From Paracoccus sediminis (GTDB lineage Bacteria > Pseudomonadota > Alphaproteobacteria > Rhodobacterales > Rhodobacteraceae), in contig NZ_FZNM01000010.1 in assembly GCF_900188295.1 (NCBI RefSeq), positions 44,107-108,106 of the forward strand: a stretch of 64,000 nucleotides of DNA, written 5' to 3'. The notes beneath the pieces were generated by a model that saw only the letters and a program-made list of their open reading frames with translations, made no database searches and was not told the DNA's origin. Shown piece by piece: positions 45,428 to 54,224 of this stretch (position 1 is its first letter; every line of letters begins with the position of its first letter). The translations under genes and the position numbers were made by a program.

Positions 45428-46482
45428 AGCCAGTCCGATACGCCGCTGCCACGCAGGTCGGTCAGTGTCATTCCCCGTCCAGAAAGTCGCTGGTCGATTT
45501 CTTCGACAATTTGGCTAACCAACGGAAAACCTTTATAAATTAAAGCTGAATAGATCTGGACCGCACTGGCGCCTGCCCGAATTTTCTGCCAGGCATCTTC
45601 GGCTGACGATATGCCGCCGACGCCGATCAGCGGCACCGTCCCCCCCGTTGCCTGATATAGTGCCGCCAGAACGACCGTTGCGCGGTCAAACAGCGGCCTT
45701 CCCGACATTCCCCCTGCCTCGGAACCCTGATGGCTGGACAGGCCATCGCGCGACAGGGTGGTGTTGGTCGCGATGATGCCGTCAACGCCACCTTCCAAGG
45801 CCACGGCCGCGATGTCGGCAATTTCCCCGTCAGTCAAATCCGGCGCGATCTTCAGAAAGACCGGACGCCGGATCGATAGTGTGTCGCGCGCCTTGATGAC
45901 ATCGCGCAAAAGGGCCGCCAGGGCTTGGGGTCCTTGCAGGTCGCGCAGACGTTCGGTGTTCGGTGACGACACGTTCACGGTCAGGAAATCGGCGGATCCC
46001 CCTGCGATTCTGACGACTTCGGCGAAATCGGCCGCGCGGTCGCTGCTGTCCTTGTTGGCGCCGATGTTCAATCCTACGGGGATCCCGGCTGGCCGTGTCG
46101 CCATCCGCGAGGCGATGATCTGCGCGCCGTCGTTGTTGAAACCGAACCGGTTGATGATCGCGGCGTCATCCTCCAGCCGGAACAGGCGCGGTTTGGGATT
46201 GCCCGGCTGGGGGCGGGGCGTCGCCGCGCCCAGTTCAAGGAATCCGAATCCCGCCCGCATCAATGGCGCCACAGCCTTGCCGTTCTTGTCGTATCCTGCG
46301 GCCAGCCCCACCGGGTTTGGAAGATCCAGACCCGCAAGGCGGGTGCGCAACCTGTCGGACGTGATTGGCGACCCTGGCAGAGGCACCAAGCCCAACCTCA
46401 GGGCCTGGATCGACAGGTTGTGCGCGCGTTCCGGATCCAGCTTGTGCAGGGCTGTCAGTCCCAGTTTCTCGATCAGGTTCAT
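45418..46482 (-). CDS. pyrD: Dihydroorotate dehydrogenase (quinone), class 2
   Basis: A 354-residue membrane-associated flavoprotein of pyrimidine synthesis, oxidising dihydroorotate with quinone. The N-terminal helical pair ([26 protein letters not shown]) is the class 2 membrane-binding extension. FMN/substrate marks: [45 protein letters not shown], and [33 protein letters not shown]. Start ATG 46482 overlaps the stop of the DUF952 gene. Confidence 0.96.
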   Translation of the reverse strand: MNLIEKLGLTALHKLDPERAHNLSIQALRLGLVPLPGSPITSDRLRTRLAGLDLPNPVGLAAGYDKNGKAVAPLMRAGFGFLELGAATPRPQPGNPKPRLFRLEDDAAIINRFGFNNDGAQIIASRMATRPAGIPVGLNIGANKDSSDRAADFAEVVRIAGGSADFLTVNVSSPNTERLRDLQGPQALAALLRDVIKARDTLSIRRPVFLKIAPDLTDGEIADIAAVALEGGVDGIIATNTTLSRDGLSSHQGSEAGGMSGRPLFDRATVVLAALYQATGGTVPLIGVGGISSAEDAWQKIRAGASAVQIYSALIYKGFPLVSQIVEEIDQRLSGRGMTLTDLRGSGVSDWLHR

Positions 46483-46823
46483 TCCAGTGGCCCCGTATTG
46501 TGCCTTTGGGGACCGAACCCGATGTCGCGGGTCCATGCAACGTCGTCCAGCGTCAGCGCGCGATACAGGTGGGGAAACAGATCCCCGCCGCGCGAAGGCT
46601 CCCACCGAAGATCATCGCCGAAGCGCGCGGCATCGCACGCCAGCAGCACCAGAGCGTCGTCATTCACGAAATGTCTGGTCAAGGTTTCCGGCACCTGCGC
46701 AGCGGTCGAGAAATGCACGAAACCATCGTGCAGATCAACCGGCGCCCCCCCTGTCCAGCCTTTGGTCAGCAATTCGGCCCATTCGCCGGGGCGAAACATC
46801 TTGAAGATCATCATAAGCCGCAT
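46479..46823 (-). CDS. DUF952 family protein
   Basis: A 114-residue small protein of the DUF952 family. Family marks: [47 protein letters not shown] and [27 protein letters not shown] 46823 follows AGGGGGC; starts at 46850 and 46814 are alternatives. It is coupled to pyrD by ATGA. Biochemical role unknown. Confidence 0.85.
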   Translation of the reverse strand: MRLMMIFKMFRPGEWAELLTKGWTGGAPVDLHDGFVHFSTAAQVPETLTRHFVNDDALVLLACDAARFGDDLRWEPSRGGDLFPHLYRALTLDDVAWTRDIGFGPQRHNTGPLE

Positions 46824-46943
46824 TTGCCCCCTGGCATCGTGGCAGGTCAAGCGATCCCAAGCCGAGATTCCGTCATTTGACCCTTGGGGCAGGGTGCGCC
46901 AATCTTTCGGCGATCCGCTCCAACGGGAAAAAGGGAATCACCG

Positions 46944-48545
46944 ATGGCACTCCGACTCTTGACGGCCGTTTCCGCAACGGCGCTTTTCGCAGGCCCGGTC
47001 CAGGCCGAAATGGTGCTGAATATCCTGCACACCAACGATCTGCACAACCGGATCGAATCGATCAACGAATACGACAGCACCTGCGACCAAGAGGCAAAGG
47101 ACGCTGGCGAATGCTTTGGCGGCGTGGCGCGGGTGGTGTCCAAGGTCAACGAGCTGCGAGACCGTATCCGGTCCGAGGGCGGCAATGTCATCGTGCTGGA
47201 TGCGGGCGATCAGTACCAGGGATCGCTGTTCTACACGACCTACAAGGGCAAGGACGTGGCCGAGTTCATGTCCGCCATCGGGTATGACGCGATGGCGGTC
47301 GGCAACCACGAATTCGACGATGGCCCCGAAGGACTGGCGATACTGGCGGACGGCGTCGAATTTCCGATCGTGTCCGGCAATCTGGATCTGTCGCAGTCGA
47401 ACGTGCTGAACGGCAAGATCGAGGATGTTATCATTCTGGATGTCGGCGGCGAAAAAATCGGCATCGTGTCGGCCTTGGCGATGGATACGCCGGAAACCGC
47501 ATCGCCCGGTTCGTCGGTGATCTTTCAGGACGACATCGAAAGCCTTAGGGCCGACGTGCAGGAACTGACCGACCAGGGCGTGAACAAGATCATCGCGCTG
47601 ACCCATGCCGGCTACCTGCGCGATCAGGAATATGCCAGGCAGGTGCCGGGCCTGGACGCGATCATCGGCGGCCATTCCCATACCTTGCTGGGCGACATGG
47701 ACGGTGCGCAGGGACCGTATCCGACCATGGTCGCAGCCGCGGACGGCACCGAGGTTCCGATTGCATCCGCCTATTCCTATTCGAAATATCTGGGCCATCT
47801 GACCCTGACCTTTGATGACAGCGGTGTGCTGACCATGGTCAATGGCCAGCCGATCCTTCTGGACGATTCCGTTCCCGAGGACGAGGCTGTCGTCGCGCGC
47901 GTCACGGAAATGGCCGCCCCCATCGACGAGCTTCGCCAGAAGATCGTGGCCGAAACCGCCGCCCCCATCGACGGCGACCGCAACAACTGCCGCGTCAAGG
48001 AATGCGAGATGGGCAATCTGGTGGCCGATGCGATGCTGGACCGGGTCAGGGATCAGGGCATGACCATCGCCATTGCCAACAGCGGCGGGCTGCGCGCGTC
48101 CATCGACCAGGGTCCGGTATCCATGGGCGAGGTTTACTCCGTCCTGCCGTTCCAGAACACGCTTGCCACCTTTCAGTTGTCAGGCGCCGATGTCATCGCC
48201 GCCCTGGAAAACGGCGCCAGTCAGTACGAGGAAGTGGCTGGCCGTTTCGCCCAGGTCGCGGGGCTGAAATATACCGTCGATCCGGCGGCCCCGGTGGACA
48301 GCCGGATCAGCGACGTGATGGTCATGACGAACGGCGAATGGACGCCGCTGGACACCGGGGCGACCTATGGCGTGGTATCCAACAACTATATGCGGACCGG
48401 TGGCGACGGCTACGACGTGTTTGAAACCAAGGCGCAGAACGCCTATGATTTCGGACCGGATCTGGCCGATGTCGTTGCCACCTATCTGGGGGCGCAGGAC
48501 GAACCGTACCAGCCCTTCCTGGACGGCCGCATCACCGTGAAATGA
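46944..48545 (+). CDS. Periplasmic 5'-nucleotidase / metallophosphatase
   Basis: A 533-residue exported enzyme that removes phosphate from nucleotides or related substrates. Signal peptide 1-22 (...SATALFAGPVQA). Metallophosphatase motifs: NILHTNDLHNR, VLDAGDQYQG, VGNHEFDDG, IALTHAGY and GGHSHT, which supply the two metal ligands; the C-terminal nucleotidase domain has MGNLVADAMLDR, IANSGGLRASI and MRTGGDGYDVF with the substrate-binding aromatic. AAAGGGA precedes the ATG at 46944. Substrate range unknown. Confidence 0.92.
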   Translation: MALRLLTAVSATALFAGPVQAEMVLNILHTNDLHNRIESINEYDSTCDQEAKDAGECFGGVARVVSKVNELRDRIRSEGGNVIVLDAGDQYQGSLFYTTYKGKDVAEFMSAIGYDAMAVGNHEFDDGPEGLAILADGVEFPIVSGNLDLSQSNVLNGKIEDVIILDVGGEKIGIVSALAMDTPETASPGSSVIFQDDIESLRADVQELTDQGVNKIIALTHAGYLRDQEYARQVPGLDAIIGGHSHTLLGDMDGAQGPYPTMVAAADGTEVPIASAYSYSKYLGHLTLTFDDSGVLTMVNGQPILLDDSVPEDEAVVARVTEMAAPIDELRQKIVAETAAPIDGDRNNCRVKECEMGNLVADAMLDRVRDQGMTIAIANSGGLRASIDQGPVSMGEVYSVLPFQNTLATFQLSGADVIAALENGASQYEEVAGRFAQVAGLKYTVDPAAPVDSRISDVMVMTNGEWTPLDTGATYGVVSNNYMRTGGDGYDVFETKAQNAYDFGPDLADVVATYLGAQDEPYQPFLDGRITVK

Positions 48546-48582
48546 TCGATGTCCGCCCCCGGTCCTGTTGGGGGCGTGCGCC

Positions 48583-49731
48583 CTAAATCCGTTCGAACAG
48601 GCAACGCCTGCCCTGGTTGCGCAACTGGCGTTCTGCCAGTTGCCGCGCCTCGCGTCCGGTCAGCAGGCGGCGGCGCGGCTCGGTCAGGGCGCCGCAGTCC
48701 AGTTCCGGGAACAGCGCCAGGATTTCGCGTCGGGCGGCGTCGCCGACCGACGCCAGGGCCTGGGGGCCGGTGTACAGGCTTTCCGACCAGGCGCCGTTTG
48801 ACAGAACGATTTCATGCCGGTCGAACAGCAGGTGCACATAGGCCACCCCATCGTCGGGAACCGTGATCTCGATCCCCGGAAGCCCGACCAGATGCTTGGC
48901 CGCGACCAGGATCTCTGCGTTCTGGAACAGCCGGTGCGCGATGCGGGACCGGACCAGAACCCGGTGCTGGGGCGACACCACCAGATCGCTGACCGGTCGG
49001 CCAGAGCCAAGCGCCCCCGCGCGGATCAGGATTGGCCGCAGGTTCGGCCGCATGTCCAGCCCGTCCCGTGTCACATGCGTGCGGCCCTGCCAGCGCAGCG
49101 TCTGCGGGCCGTTGTCGCGCGTCACGATCAGGTCGCCAGGGCTGAGGGATTCGACCGGGCGCGGTCCCGCCGCCGTGACGATCGTCGTTCCGGCGGCAAA
49201 GCAGGGCACGGCGGGCGGCGGGGGATAGGCGGTCGAATCGTTGATGCGCTGAAGGTTCTGGATCTGCTTGTAGGAATAGGTGCGTGCCGGATCGAAGACC
49301 GGATAGCTGCCGTCGGCCTTGGGCTGGGGGATCAGGATGACCGAAAAGCGCCCGCCCAATTCCAGACCGATCGCGTTCGGAACCTGCTGTCTGGGAAACA
49401 GCGCCAGAAAGGTATCGCGACTGCCGTCGGGATTGGGAACCGCGCTGTGGATGACCGATGCGATGTGGAACGACATCTGCGTTCCCGCCGGGGTAGGGGT
49501 GGCACTGTTGCCGAACGTGGCGGGGGCGGTCAGGGTCTGGCCCGTCAGATCCGGGGCATAGCGTCCGCTTTGGAACCGGTCGTCGTCGTCGCTGATCGTC
49601 AGGGTCGAAACGCGGGCCTGCGGCATCGCGATGATGCCCGAGACATTCGACCACGGGGCATCCGCCTCGGCGCCAGTGGTTTTCGTGGTGATCTTCTGAC
49701 CCAAGGTCAGCACCGTGAATTGATAGTCCAT
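48583..49731 (-). CDS. Hint (Hedgehog/intein) domain protein
   Basis: A 382-residue protein. Residues 1-170 are an unassigned beta-rich region, then after a Pro-rich hinge (YPPPPAVP) a Hint domain starts at C177: CFAAGTTIVTAAGPRPVESLSPGDLIVTRDNGPQTLRW, continuing to DLVVSPQHRVLVRS and GWAYVHLLFDRHEIV-like strands near 310. Rhodobacteraceae carry many such Hint-containing secreted or surface proteins; self-cleavage before C177 is possible, but a C-terminal Asn of an intein is absent. No signal peptide is seen, so type I secretion is a guess only. Confidence 0.85.
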   Translation of the reverse strand: MDYQFTVLTLGQKITTKTTGAEADAPWSNVSGIIAMPQARVSTLTISDDDDRFQSGRYAPDLTGQTLTAPATFGNSATPTPAGTQMSFHIASVIHSAVPNPDGSRDTFLALFPRQQVPNAIGLELGGRFSVILIPQPKADGSYPVFDPARTYSYKQIQNLQRINDSTAYPPPPAVPCFAAGTTIVTAAGPRPVESLSPGDLIVTRDNGPQTLRWQGRTHVTRDGLDMRPNLRPILIRAGALGSGRPVSDLVVSPQHRVLVRSRIAHRLFQNAEILVAAKHLVGLPGIEITVPDDGVAYVHLLFDRHEIVLSNGAWSESLYTGPQALASVGDAARREILALFPELDCGALTEPRRRLLTGREARQLAERQLRNQGRRCLFERI

Positions 49732-49872
49732 GCTACCTGTCGTCCCGTCCAGAGGCGGGCCAGCATCGCCTCGATTCCGACAGCCGAAATGCAGCCGTTG
49801 ACGGAACGGATAACCGGCAAATGGTTAACAAGGCGTTAACGGCCTTCACGCCATGCAAGCCGGGCTGGCTGC

Positions 49873-50502
49873 CTAGGGGTTCCACCGCAGGAAATTCGCG
49901 ATCAGGCGCAGCCCGATCCCCTGGGATTTTTCGGGATGGAACTGCGTGCCGACCATATTGTCCCGGCCCACGACCGCGGTCACGGGTCCGCCGTAATCGA
50001 CATGGGCCAGACGGTGCGCCGGATCGGCGACACGGAACTGCCAGCTGTGGACAAAATAGGCATGATCGCTGGTTTCGATCCCCTCCAGCACCGGATGCGG
50101 CCGGTCGATCACCAGATCGTTCCAGCCCATGTGCGGCACCTTCAGGCCCGGCGCGGCGATCGCCTCGATCTCTCCGCCGATCCAGCCCAGGCCCGGCGTC
50201 TCGCGGTATTCGTGCCCGGTGGTGGCCAGCATCTGCATGCCGACGCAGATGCCCATGAAGGGCACGCTGCGGCCCAGCACCGCCTCGCGCAGCGCGTCGG
50301 CCATGCCGTCAACCTCGCCCAGGGCGGCGCGGCAGGCCGGAAAGGCGCCGTCGCCCGGCAGAACGATACGGTCGGCCTTTGCCGCGACCTGCGGATCCGA
50401 TGTCACGACGACCGTCGCCCCTGCGTCCCGGCCCATCAGCTGGAACGCCTTTTCCGCCGAATGCAGGTTGCCGCTGTCGTAATCGATCAGCGCGACCCGC
50501 AT
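49873..50502 (-). CDS. hisH: Imidazole glycerol phosphate synthase, glutaminase subunit
   Basis: A 209-residue class I amidotransferase that feeds ammonia to HisF. The nucleophile Cys is in GICVGMQML, the His/Glu pair in GTQFHPEKSQ. The oxyanion strand is LPGDGAFPACR. The start shares its A with the hisB stop (TGATG). HisF is not in the window. Confidence 0.95.
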   Translation of the reverse strand: MRVALIDYDSGNLHSAEKAFQLMGRDAGATVVVTSDPQVAAKADRIVLPGDGAFPACRAALGEVDGMADALREAVLGRSVPFMGICVGMQMLATTGHEYRETPGLGWIGGEIEAIAAPGLKVPHMGWNDLVIDRPHPVLEGIETSDHAYFVHSWQFRVADPAHRLAHVDYGGPVTAVVGRDNMVGTQFHPEKSQGIGLRLIANFLRWNP

Positions 50503-51089
50503 CACAGCGCGCCCTTGGTCGATGGCAACACGCCCGCCATGCGCGGATCGGGTTCGATGGCTTCGCGCAAGGCGCGGGCCACGGCCTTGAAGGCGGCCTC
50601 GGCGATGTGGTGGCTGTTGATGCCGTGCATGCGGTCCACATGCAGCGTGATGCCGCCATGGGTGGACAGGGCCTGGAAGAATTCGCGGACCAGCTGGGTG
50701 TCGAAGGCGCCGATCGTCTCGGTCGGGAAATCGACGTTCCACACCAGGAACGGCCGCGCCGACAGATCCAGGGCCGCGCGCACCAGCGAATCGTCCATCG
50801 CCAGCAGAAAGCTGCCATACCGGCGGATCCCCTTCTTGTCGCCAAGCGCGCGGGTCAGGGCCTGGCCGATGGCGATTCCCGTGTCCTCGACGGTGTGGTG
50901 GTCGTCCACATGCCGGTCGCCCTTGGCGCGGATGGTCAGGTCGATCAGCGAATGGCGCGACAGTTGGTCCAGCATGTGATCGAAAAAGCCGACCCCCGTC
51001 TGGTTGTCGTAAACGCCGGTGCCGTCCAGGTTCAGCGCGACCTCGATCTGGGTTTCGGCGGTGGTGCGGGTGATGGTGGCTTCGCGCAT
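50502..51089 (-). CDS. hisB: Imidazoleglycerol-phosphate dehydratase
   Basis: A 195-residue Mn-dependent histidine biosynthesis enzyme. Metal-binding repeats: [31 protein letters not shown] and the second half [19 protein letters not shown]. It is the dehydratase only, without the phosphatase half of enteric HisB. ATG 51089 is preceded by AAAGGTT; an upstream frame extension is not coding. It is read with hisH. Confidence 0.96.
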   Translation of the reverse strand: MREATITRTTAETQIEVALNLDGTGVYDNQTGVGFFDHMLDQLSRHSLIDLTIRAKGDRHVDDHHTVEDTGIAIGQALTRALGDKKGIRRYGSFLLAMDDSLVRAALDLSARPFLVWNVDFPTETIGAFDTQLVREFFQALSTHGGITLHVDRMHGINSHHIAEAAFKAVARALREAIEPDPRMAGVLPSTKGAL

Positions 51090-51207
51090 GAAGGTTCCTT
51101 TCGTCGCCCGCCTTATAGGCCCCGCGAAAGCGCGCGCCAAGACCGCCGGACTTGTCACGGGCCGGACGCAATGCCAAAACCATGGGAACGCCACGAAAGG
51201 ACCGCCG

Positions 51208-51705
51208 ATGAGCGATATTTCTGTCAGCGAACGCCGTCTCAGCGCGGCCCTGGACCGGATCGATCAGTATCTGGATCGCGGGGGCGTCGTTCACGCATCG
51301 GCATCCCCGGATCTGCGGGACGAACTGGATGCGGCCCATGCGCGGATCGCCGCGTTGACGGAACAGATGTCGCAGGGCCAAGGCGCAGGTCAGGACGGTC
51401 AGGATCTTGCGGATCATGCCGCGCGACTGGCCGCCGCCAACGACGAACTGGCCGCCGCGAACCGGACCCTGATCCAGGCCGCCGCCGGCGACGGCGACCG
51501 GGTCGAAGCCGTCAGCGTCGCGCTCGAGGCCGAGATCGAGGCGTTGCGCGCGGCCCGCGCCGCCGAATCCGCCCAGCTTGGCGCGCTTCTGGCCGAGGTC
51601 GAACGCCTGCTGGCCGAAAACGAGACAAGCGCCGCCACGCCGGAAATCGCGGGCGATGCCGGGGGCGTTCCCGAAGACAGCGATGCGCAAGGGGGGAACC
51701 GCTGA
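51208..51705 (+). CDS. Coiled-coil protein upstream of zapA
   Basis: A 165-residue acidic, Ala/Glu-rich helical protein. Start ATG 51208 follows GAAAGGA. A long coiled coil spans about 30-135 ([55 protein letters not shown]). Its stop is directly followed by the zapA ATG without a gap, so the two are coupled. In this position in Rhodobacteraceae a ZapA-partner or ZapB-like role in the Z ring is plausible but not shown. Confidence 0.75.
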   Translation: MSDISVSERRLSAALDRIDQYLDRGGVVHASASPDLRDELDAAHARIAALTEQMSQGQGAGQDGQDLADHAARLAAANDELAAANRTLIQAAAGDGDRVEAVSVALEAEIEALRAARAAESAQLGALLAEVERLLAENETSAATPEIAGDAGGVPEDSDAQGGNR

Positions 51706-52068
51706 ATGGCCGAGGTCGATTTCATCATCGGGCACAAGGAATACCGCGTCGCGGCCCAGGACGGCGAGGAAAAGCTGCTGCAACGCGCCGCCAACCTGCT
51801 GGACGCCGAGGCGCAGCAAATCCTGGCCCAGGCGGGCCGCACGCCCGAACCGCGCCTGCTGCTGCTGGCGGGATTGATGCTGGCCGACCGCGTGGCCACG
51901 CTCGAGGAACGGGCCGAAAAGGCCGAACGCCATCTGAACCGCTTGCAGGCCAATCCCACGCGCATCGAAGTTCCGGTGATCCCGTCGGACCTCAAGGAGG
52001 CGATGGCCGAACTGGCCGCGCGCGCGGAATCGCTGGCTGACCGGCTGGAGGAGCAGGGCGTCCGTTAA
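51706..52068 (+). CDS. zapA: Cell division protein ZapA
   Basis: A 120-residue FtsZ-associated protein that bundles protofilaments. N-terminal globular part AEVDFIIGHKEYRVAAQDGEEKLLQRAANLLDAEAQQIL, then a helix LLLLAGLMLADRVATLEERAEKAERHLN making the dimer coiled coil. The C-terminal third is another charged helix. In many proteobacteria 6S RNA follows zapA; here only 35 bases separate it from the next gene, so it is not present. Confidence 0.88.
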   Translation: MAEVDFIIGHKEYRVAAQDGEEKLLQRAANLLDAEAQQILAQAGRTPEPRLLLLAGLMLADRVATLEERAEKAERHLNRLQANPTRIEVPVIPSDLKEAMAELAARAESLADRLEEQGVR

Positions 52069-52103
52069 CCGCGTCTTAACCAGGCCTGTGGCAGACAGGC
52101 ATC

Positions 52104-52430
52104 ATGCGATGCCTTGTCCTTTTGTTCCTGCTGTGCGCCTGCGCCAGTCCGTCGCCCCGGATGTCCGGCGCGATCCGCCACGAGGTTCGGCTGGACGGCA
52201 TCGACTTCGTGGTGTTCCAAAAGGACGACCGGGCCGAGGTCGTGCGGATGACCTTTCTTGCGCGTCCGTCGCGGTCCGGCGTTCCCCGCCTGATGGCCGA
52301 GGCCGCGGCCCAGGCCACGGGATGCGAAATCATCGCCTTCAGTCGAAAGACCTTGGTACCCGGCGACACCGGCGTCGCCGAGTTCGATCTGGATTGCTGG
52401 GGCGCCCTTACCCCTCGCCCAGAAAGCTGA
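52104..52430 (+). CDS. Small lipoprotein, function unknown
   Basis: A 108-residue protein with a lipoprotein-type start: MRCLVLLFLLCACASP, lipobox LCAC with Cys at 13. The mature part is a compact alpha/beta domain of about 90 residues (IRHEVRLDGIDFVVFQKDDRAEVVRMTFLARPS, then EAAAQATGCEIIAFSRKTLVPGDTGVAEFDLDC) with two Cys that could form a disulfide. No family is recognised. It overlaps the convergent hydrolase gene by 23 bases at its 3' end. Confidence 0.65.
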   Translation: MRCLVLLFLLCACASPSPRMSGAIRHEVRLDGIDFVVFQKDDRAEVVRMTFLARPSRSGVPRLMAEAAAQATGCEIIAFSRKTLVPGDTGVAEFDLDCWGALTPRPES

Positions 52431-53187
52431 CCAGGATCTGTGCCACCGCCTGGGGTGCGTCGGCGTGCAGCCAATGCCCCGCGCCCTTCACCCGAACCGC
52501 GCGCGCCTGCGGAAAATGCGCCCGCAGCGCCGCCAGGCCGGCCTGGGACACATAATCCGACCGTTCGCCCGCGATCTCCAGCACCGGACCGTCAAAGGTC
52601 GCCCGCGGCAGGCCCTCGGGCCAACCGACCAGGCGGTCCATCTGGTCACGCAGGGCGGCCAGGTTCAGACGCCAGACCTTGGGATCGGCCTTCAGATCCA
52701 GCGATTGCAGCAGAAAGGCGCGGATGCCCGGATCATCCACACGCCGTGCCAGGGCCGCGTCGGCGGCGCTGCGGCGGTCGATGGCCGTCAGGTCCAGCGA
52801 TTCCATCGCATCGATCAGCGCGGTCTGCGAATGGGCGTACGCGATTGGCGCGATGTCCAGCACCGCCAGCTTGCGCACCATGGCGGGCCGGGTCAGCGCC
52901 AGCGTCATCGCGGCCTTGCCGCCCATCGAATGCCCGGCCAGATCGACCTTGCCGCCCAAGTCGGCAACCGCATCGGCCAGATCGTCGGCAAGCGCCGGAT
53001 AGCAATGGTCGGGATCGTGAAAGCTGTCGCCGTGGTTGCGCATGTCCACGGTGACGACGCGCCGCCGTTCCGCCAGCCGCCGTGCCAGCGCGCCCAGATT
53101 GCGGCCTTGGCCGAACAGCCCGTGGACCAGCAGGATCGGCAGGCCGCCGCCGGTGCCGACCGATGTGTGATTCAGTTTCATGCCCAC
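52408..53187 (-). CDS. Alpha/beta hydrolase (YbfF-like esterase)
   Basis: A 259-residue serine hydrolase. The oxyanion segment is LLVHGLFGQGRNLG, the nucleophile Ser is in LAGHSMGGKA, the acid Asp probably in DRRSAADAALARRVD or GERSDYV, and the His in VKGAGHWLHADAP. The pattern MRNHGDS and the whole layout match YbfF/acyl-thioester hydrolases. ATG 53187 or 53181 could start the protein. Substrate unknown. Confidence 0.9.
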   Translation of the reverse strand: MGMKLNHTSVGTGGGLPILLVHGLFGQGRNLGALARRLAERRRVVTVDMRNHGDSFHDPDHCYPALADDLADAVADLGGKVDLAGHSMGGKAAMTLALTRPAMVRKLAVLDIAPIAYAHSQTALIDAMESLDLTAIDRRSAADAALARRVDDPGIRAFLLQSLDLKADPKVWRLNLAALRDQMDRLVGWPEGLPRATFDGPVLEIAGERSDYVSQAGLAALRAHFPQARAVRVKGAGHWLHADAPQAVAQILVSFLGEG

Positions 53188-53236
53188 GATCCTACGGTGT
53201 CTTCCGGCCCCCGGCCAGACCGGCTAGACTGTGCCC

Positions 53237-53635
53237 ATGACGCGCAGCGCAAACAGCCCGGACGACATCCGCGACATGGCCGACGAGGTGGCGCGCCTGA
53301 TCGCCGCCCGGTTCGGCGGCGCCCGGCGCGGCGAACGCCCGCCGCTGTCGGTGATGCTGCGCCGTCGTGGCGGCGCCTTGCCCCGCCGATTGCGCAAGGA
53401 AGCCGCCGCTTTGGCCTTGGCCGACCAGAGGTCCGCGCAACCCAAGATTGCCCGGCAACTGGACCTGACCGGCCTGTCGCGCAGCCATCAGGCTTTGGCC
53501 GCACATCTTCAGCCTTTGGGCGAACTGTCGCGATGGCAGGGCCGGGTGGTCGGGTTTGCGGCGTCGGTGGCCCTGGGTCTGATGGTTCTTGCGGCAGCCG
53601 TGGTGTGGATCCTGATGATGCGCGGGTATCTGTGA
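53237..53635 (+). CDS. Basic membrane-anchored protein, hypothetical
   Basis: A 132-residue protein. The N-terminal 100 residues are soluble, helical and very basic (RRGERPPLSVMLRRRGGALPRRLRKEA), the C-terminal end is one membrane helix (VVGFAASVALGLMVLAAAVVWILMM) with a short RGYL tail, so it is tail-anchored with the basic part in the cytoplasm. No family is recognised. It is divergent from the hydrolase with a 49-base gap. Confidence 0.65.
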   Translation: MTRSANSPDDIRDMADEVARLIAARFGGARRGERPPLSVMLRRRGGALPRRLRKEAAALALADQRSAQPKIARQLDLTGLSRSHQALAAHLQPLGELSRWQGRVVGFAASVALGLMVLAAAVVWILMMRGYL

Positions 53636-53677
53636 ATCTTGCCGCCATCATGAACTTCGTTCAGGGCGCACTGCGGA

Positions 53678-54022
53678 TTATTGAATGGTCCACTCTGTTC
53701 GTCCAAAGCGAACCGTGTTTCCATTTATGACCACATTCTGACATTCCGATGGGAAGTCGTTATTTGCCGTTTGGAAAGCCCGGCAAAACTTGGACTGATC
53801 CCAAATCCATTTGGACGCCGTGATCGGTTCACCTCTGATGACACCCGTTATCTGACCAGACGCGTTGATGACGACCTGCCCACCCTCGGCATGGACAAGG
53901 GACTTCCCGACAACCTGACTGTTGAATTCCTCGGCCGTCGTGACATTCATCGGCTGCGTCATTCCAACAGATGCAATCATGGGCAAAAAACAGATTGCCG
54001 GCATTAGAGACTTCCAAAACAT
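53678..54022 (-). CDS. Small secreted protein, AT-rich, hypothetical
   Basis: A 114-residue protein beginning MFWKSLMPAICFLPMIASVGMTQP, a signal peptide of about 20-22 residues. The mature domain (TAEEFNSQVVGKSLVHAEGGQVVINASGQITGVIRGEPITASKWIWDQSKFCRAF...CQNVVI) has strands, Trp and two Cys, like small beta-sandwich or lipocalin-like secreted proteins of Rhodobacteraceae. Codon use is A/T-richer than its neighbours, a sign of transfer or weak expression. Function unknown. Confidence 0.6.
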   Translation of the reverse strand: MFWKSLMPAICFLPMIASVGMTQPMNVTTAEEFNSQVVGKSLVHAEGGQVVINASGQITGVIRGEPITASKWIWDQSKFCRAFQTANNDFPSECQNVVINGNTVRFGRTEWTIQ

Positions 54023-54224
54023 GCTGACCTCCTATGCAAAAATAGTAATAAATAATTAACATTATTGTTTGGCACGGTAAATTATAAAAGCCACCGCGCC
54101 GGCCGATCAACAGGAATCATGATGGTTGCATCCTTTGCAAAGCCGGTTTGACGCGCTCTCGACTTGCAATTGCTGCGCCGCAGCATGATGCTTGGCCCAA
54201 ATCCTCCCACGGAAAGCGCGCACC
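54023..54224. promoter_or_regulatory. AT-rich divergent promoter region
   Basis: About 200 bases between the small secreted protein and the MFS exporter, rich in A/T (TAATAAATAATTAACATTATTG). It likely holds promoters for both genes; no single -35/-10 pair stands out and no operator palindrome was seen. Confidence 0.35.

Noticed and set aside
52069..52103. 6S RNA (ssrS) after zapA
   Set aside because: Only 35 bases separate zapA from the next gene, too short for 6S RNA.
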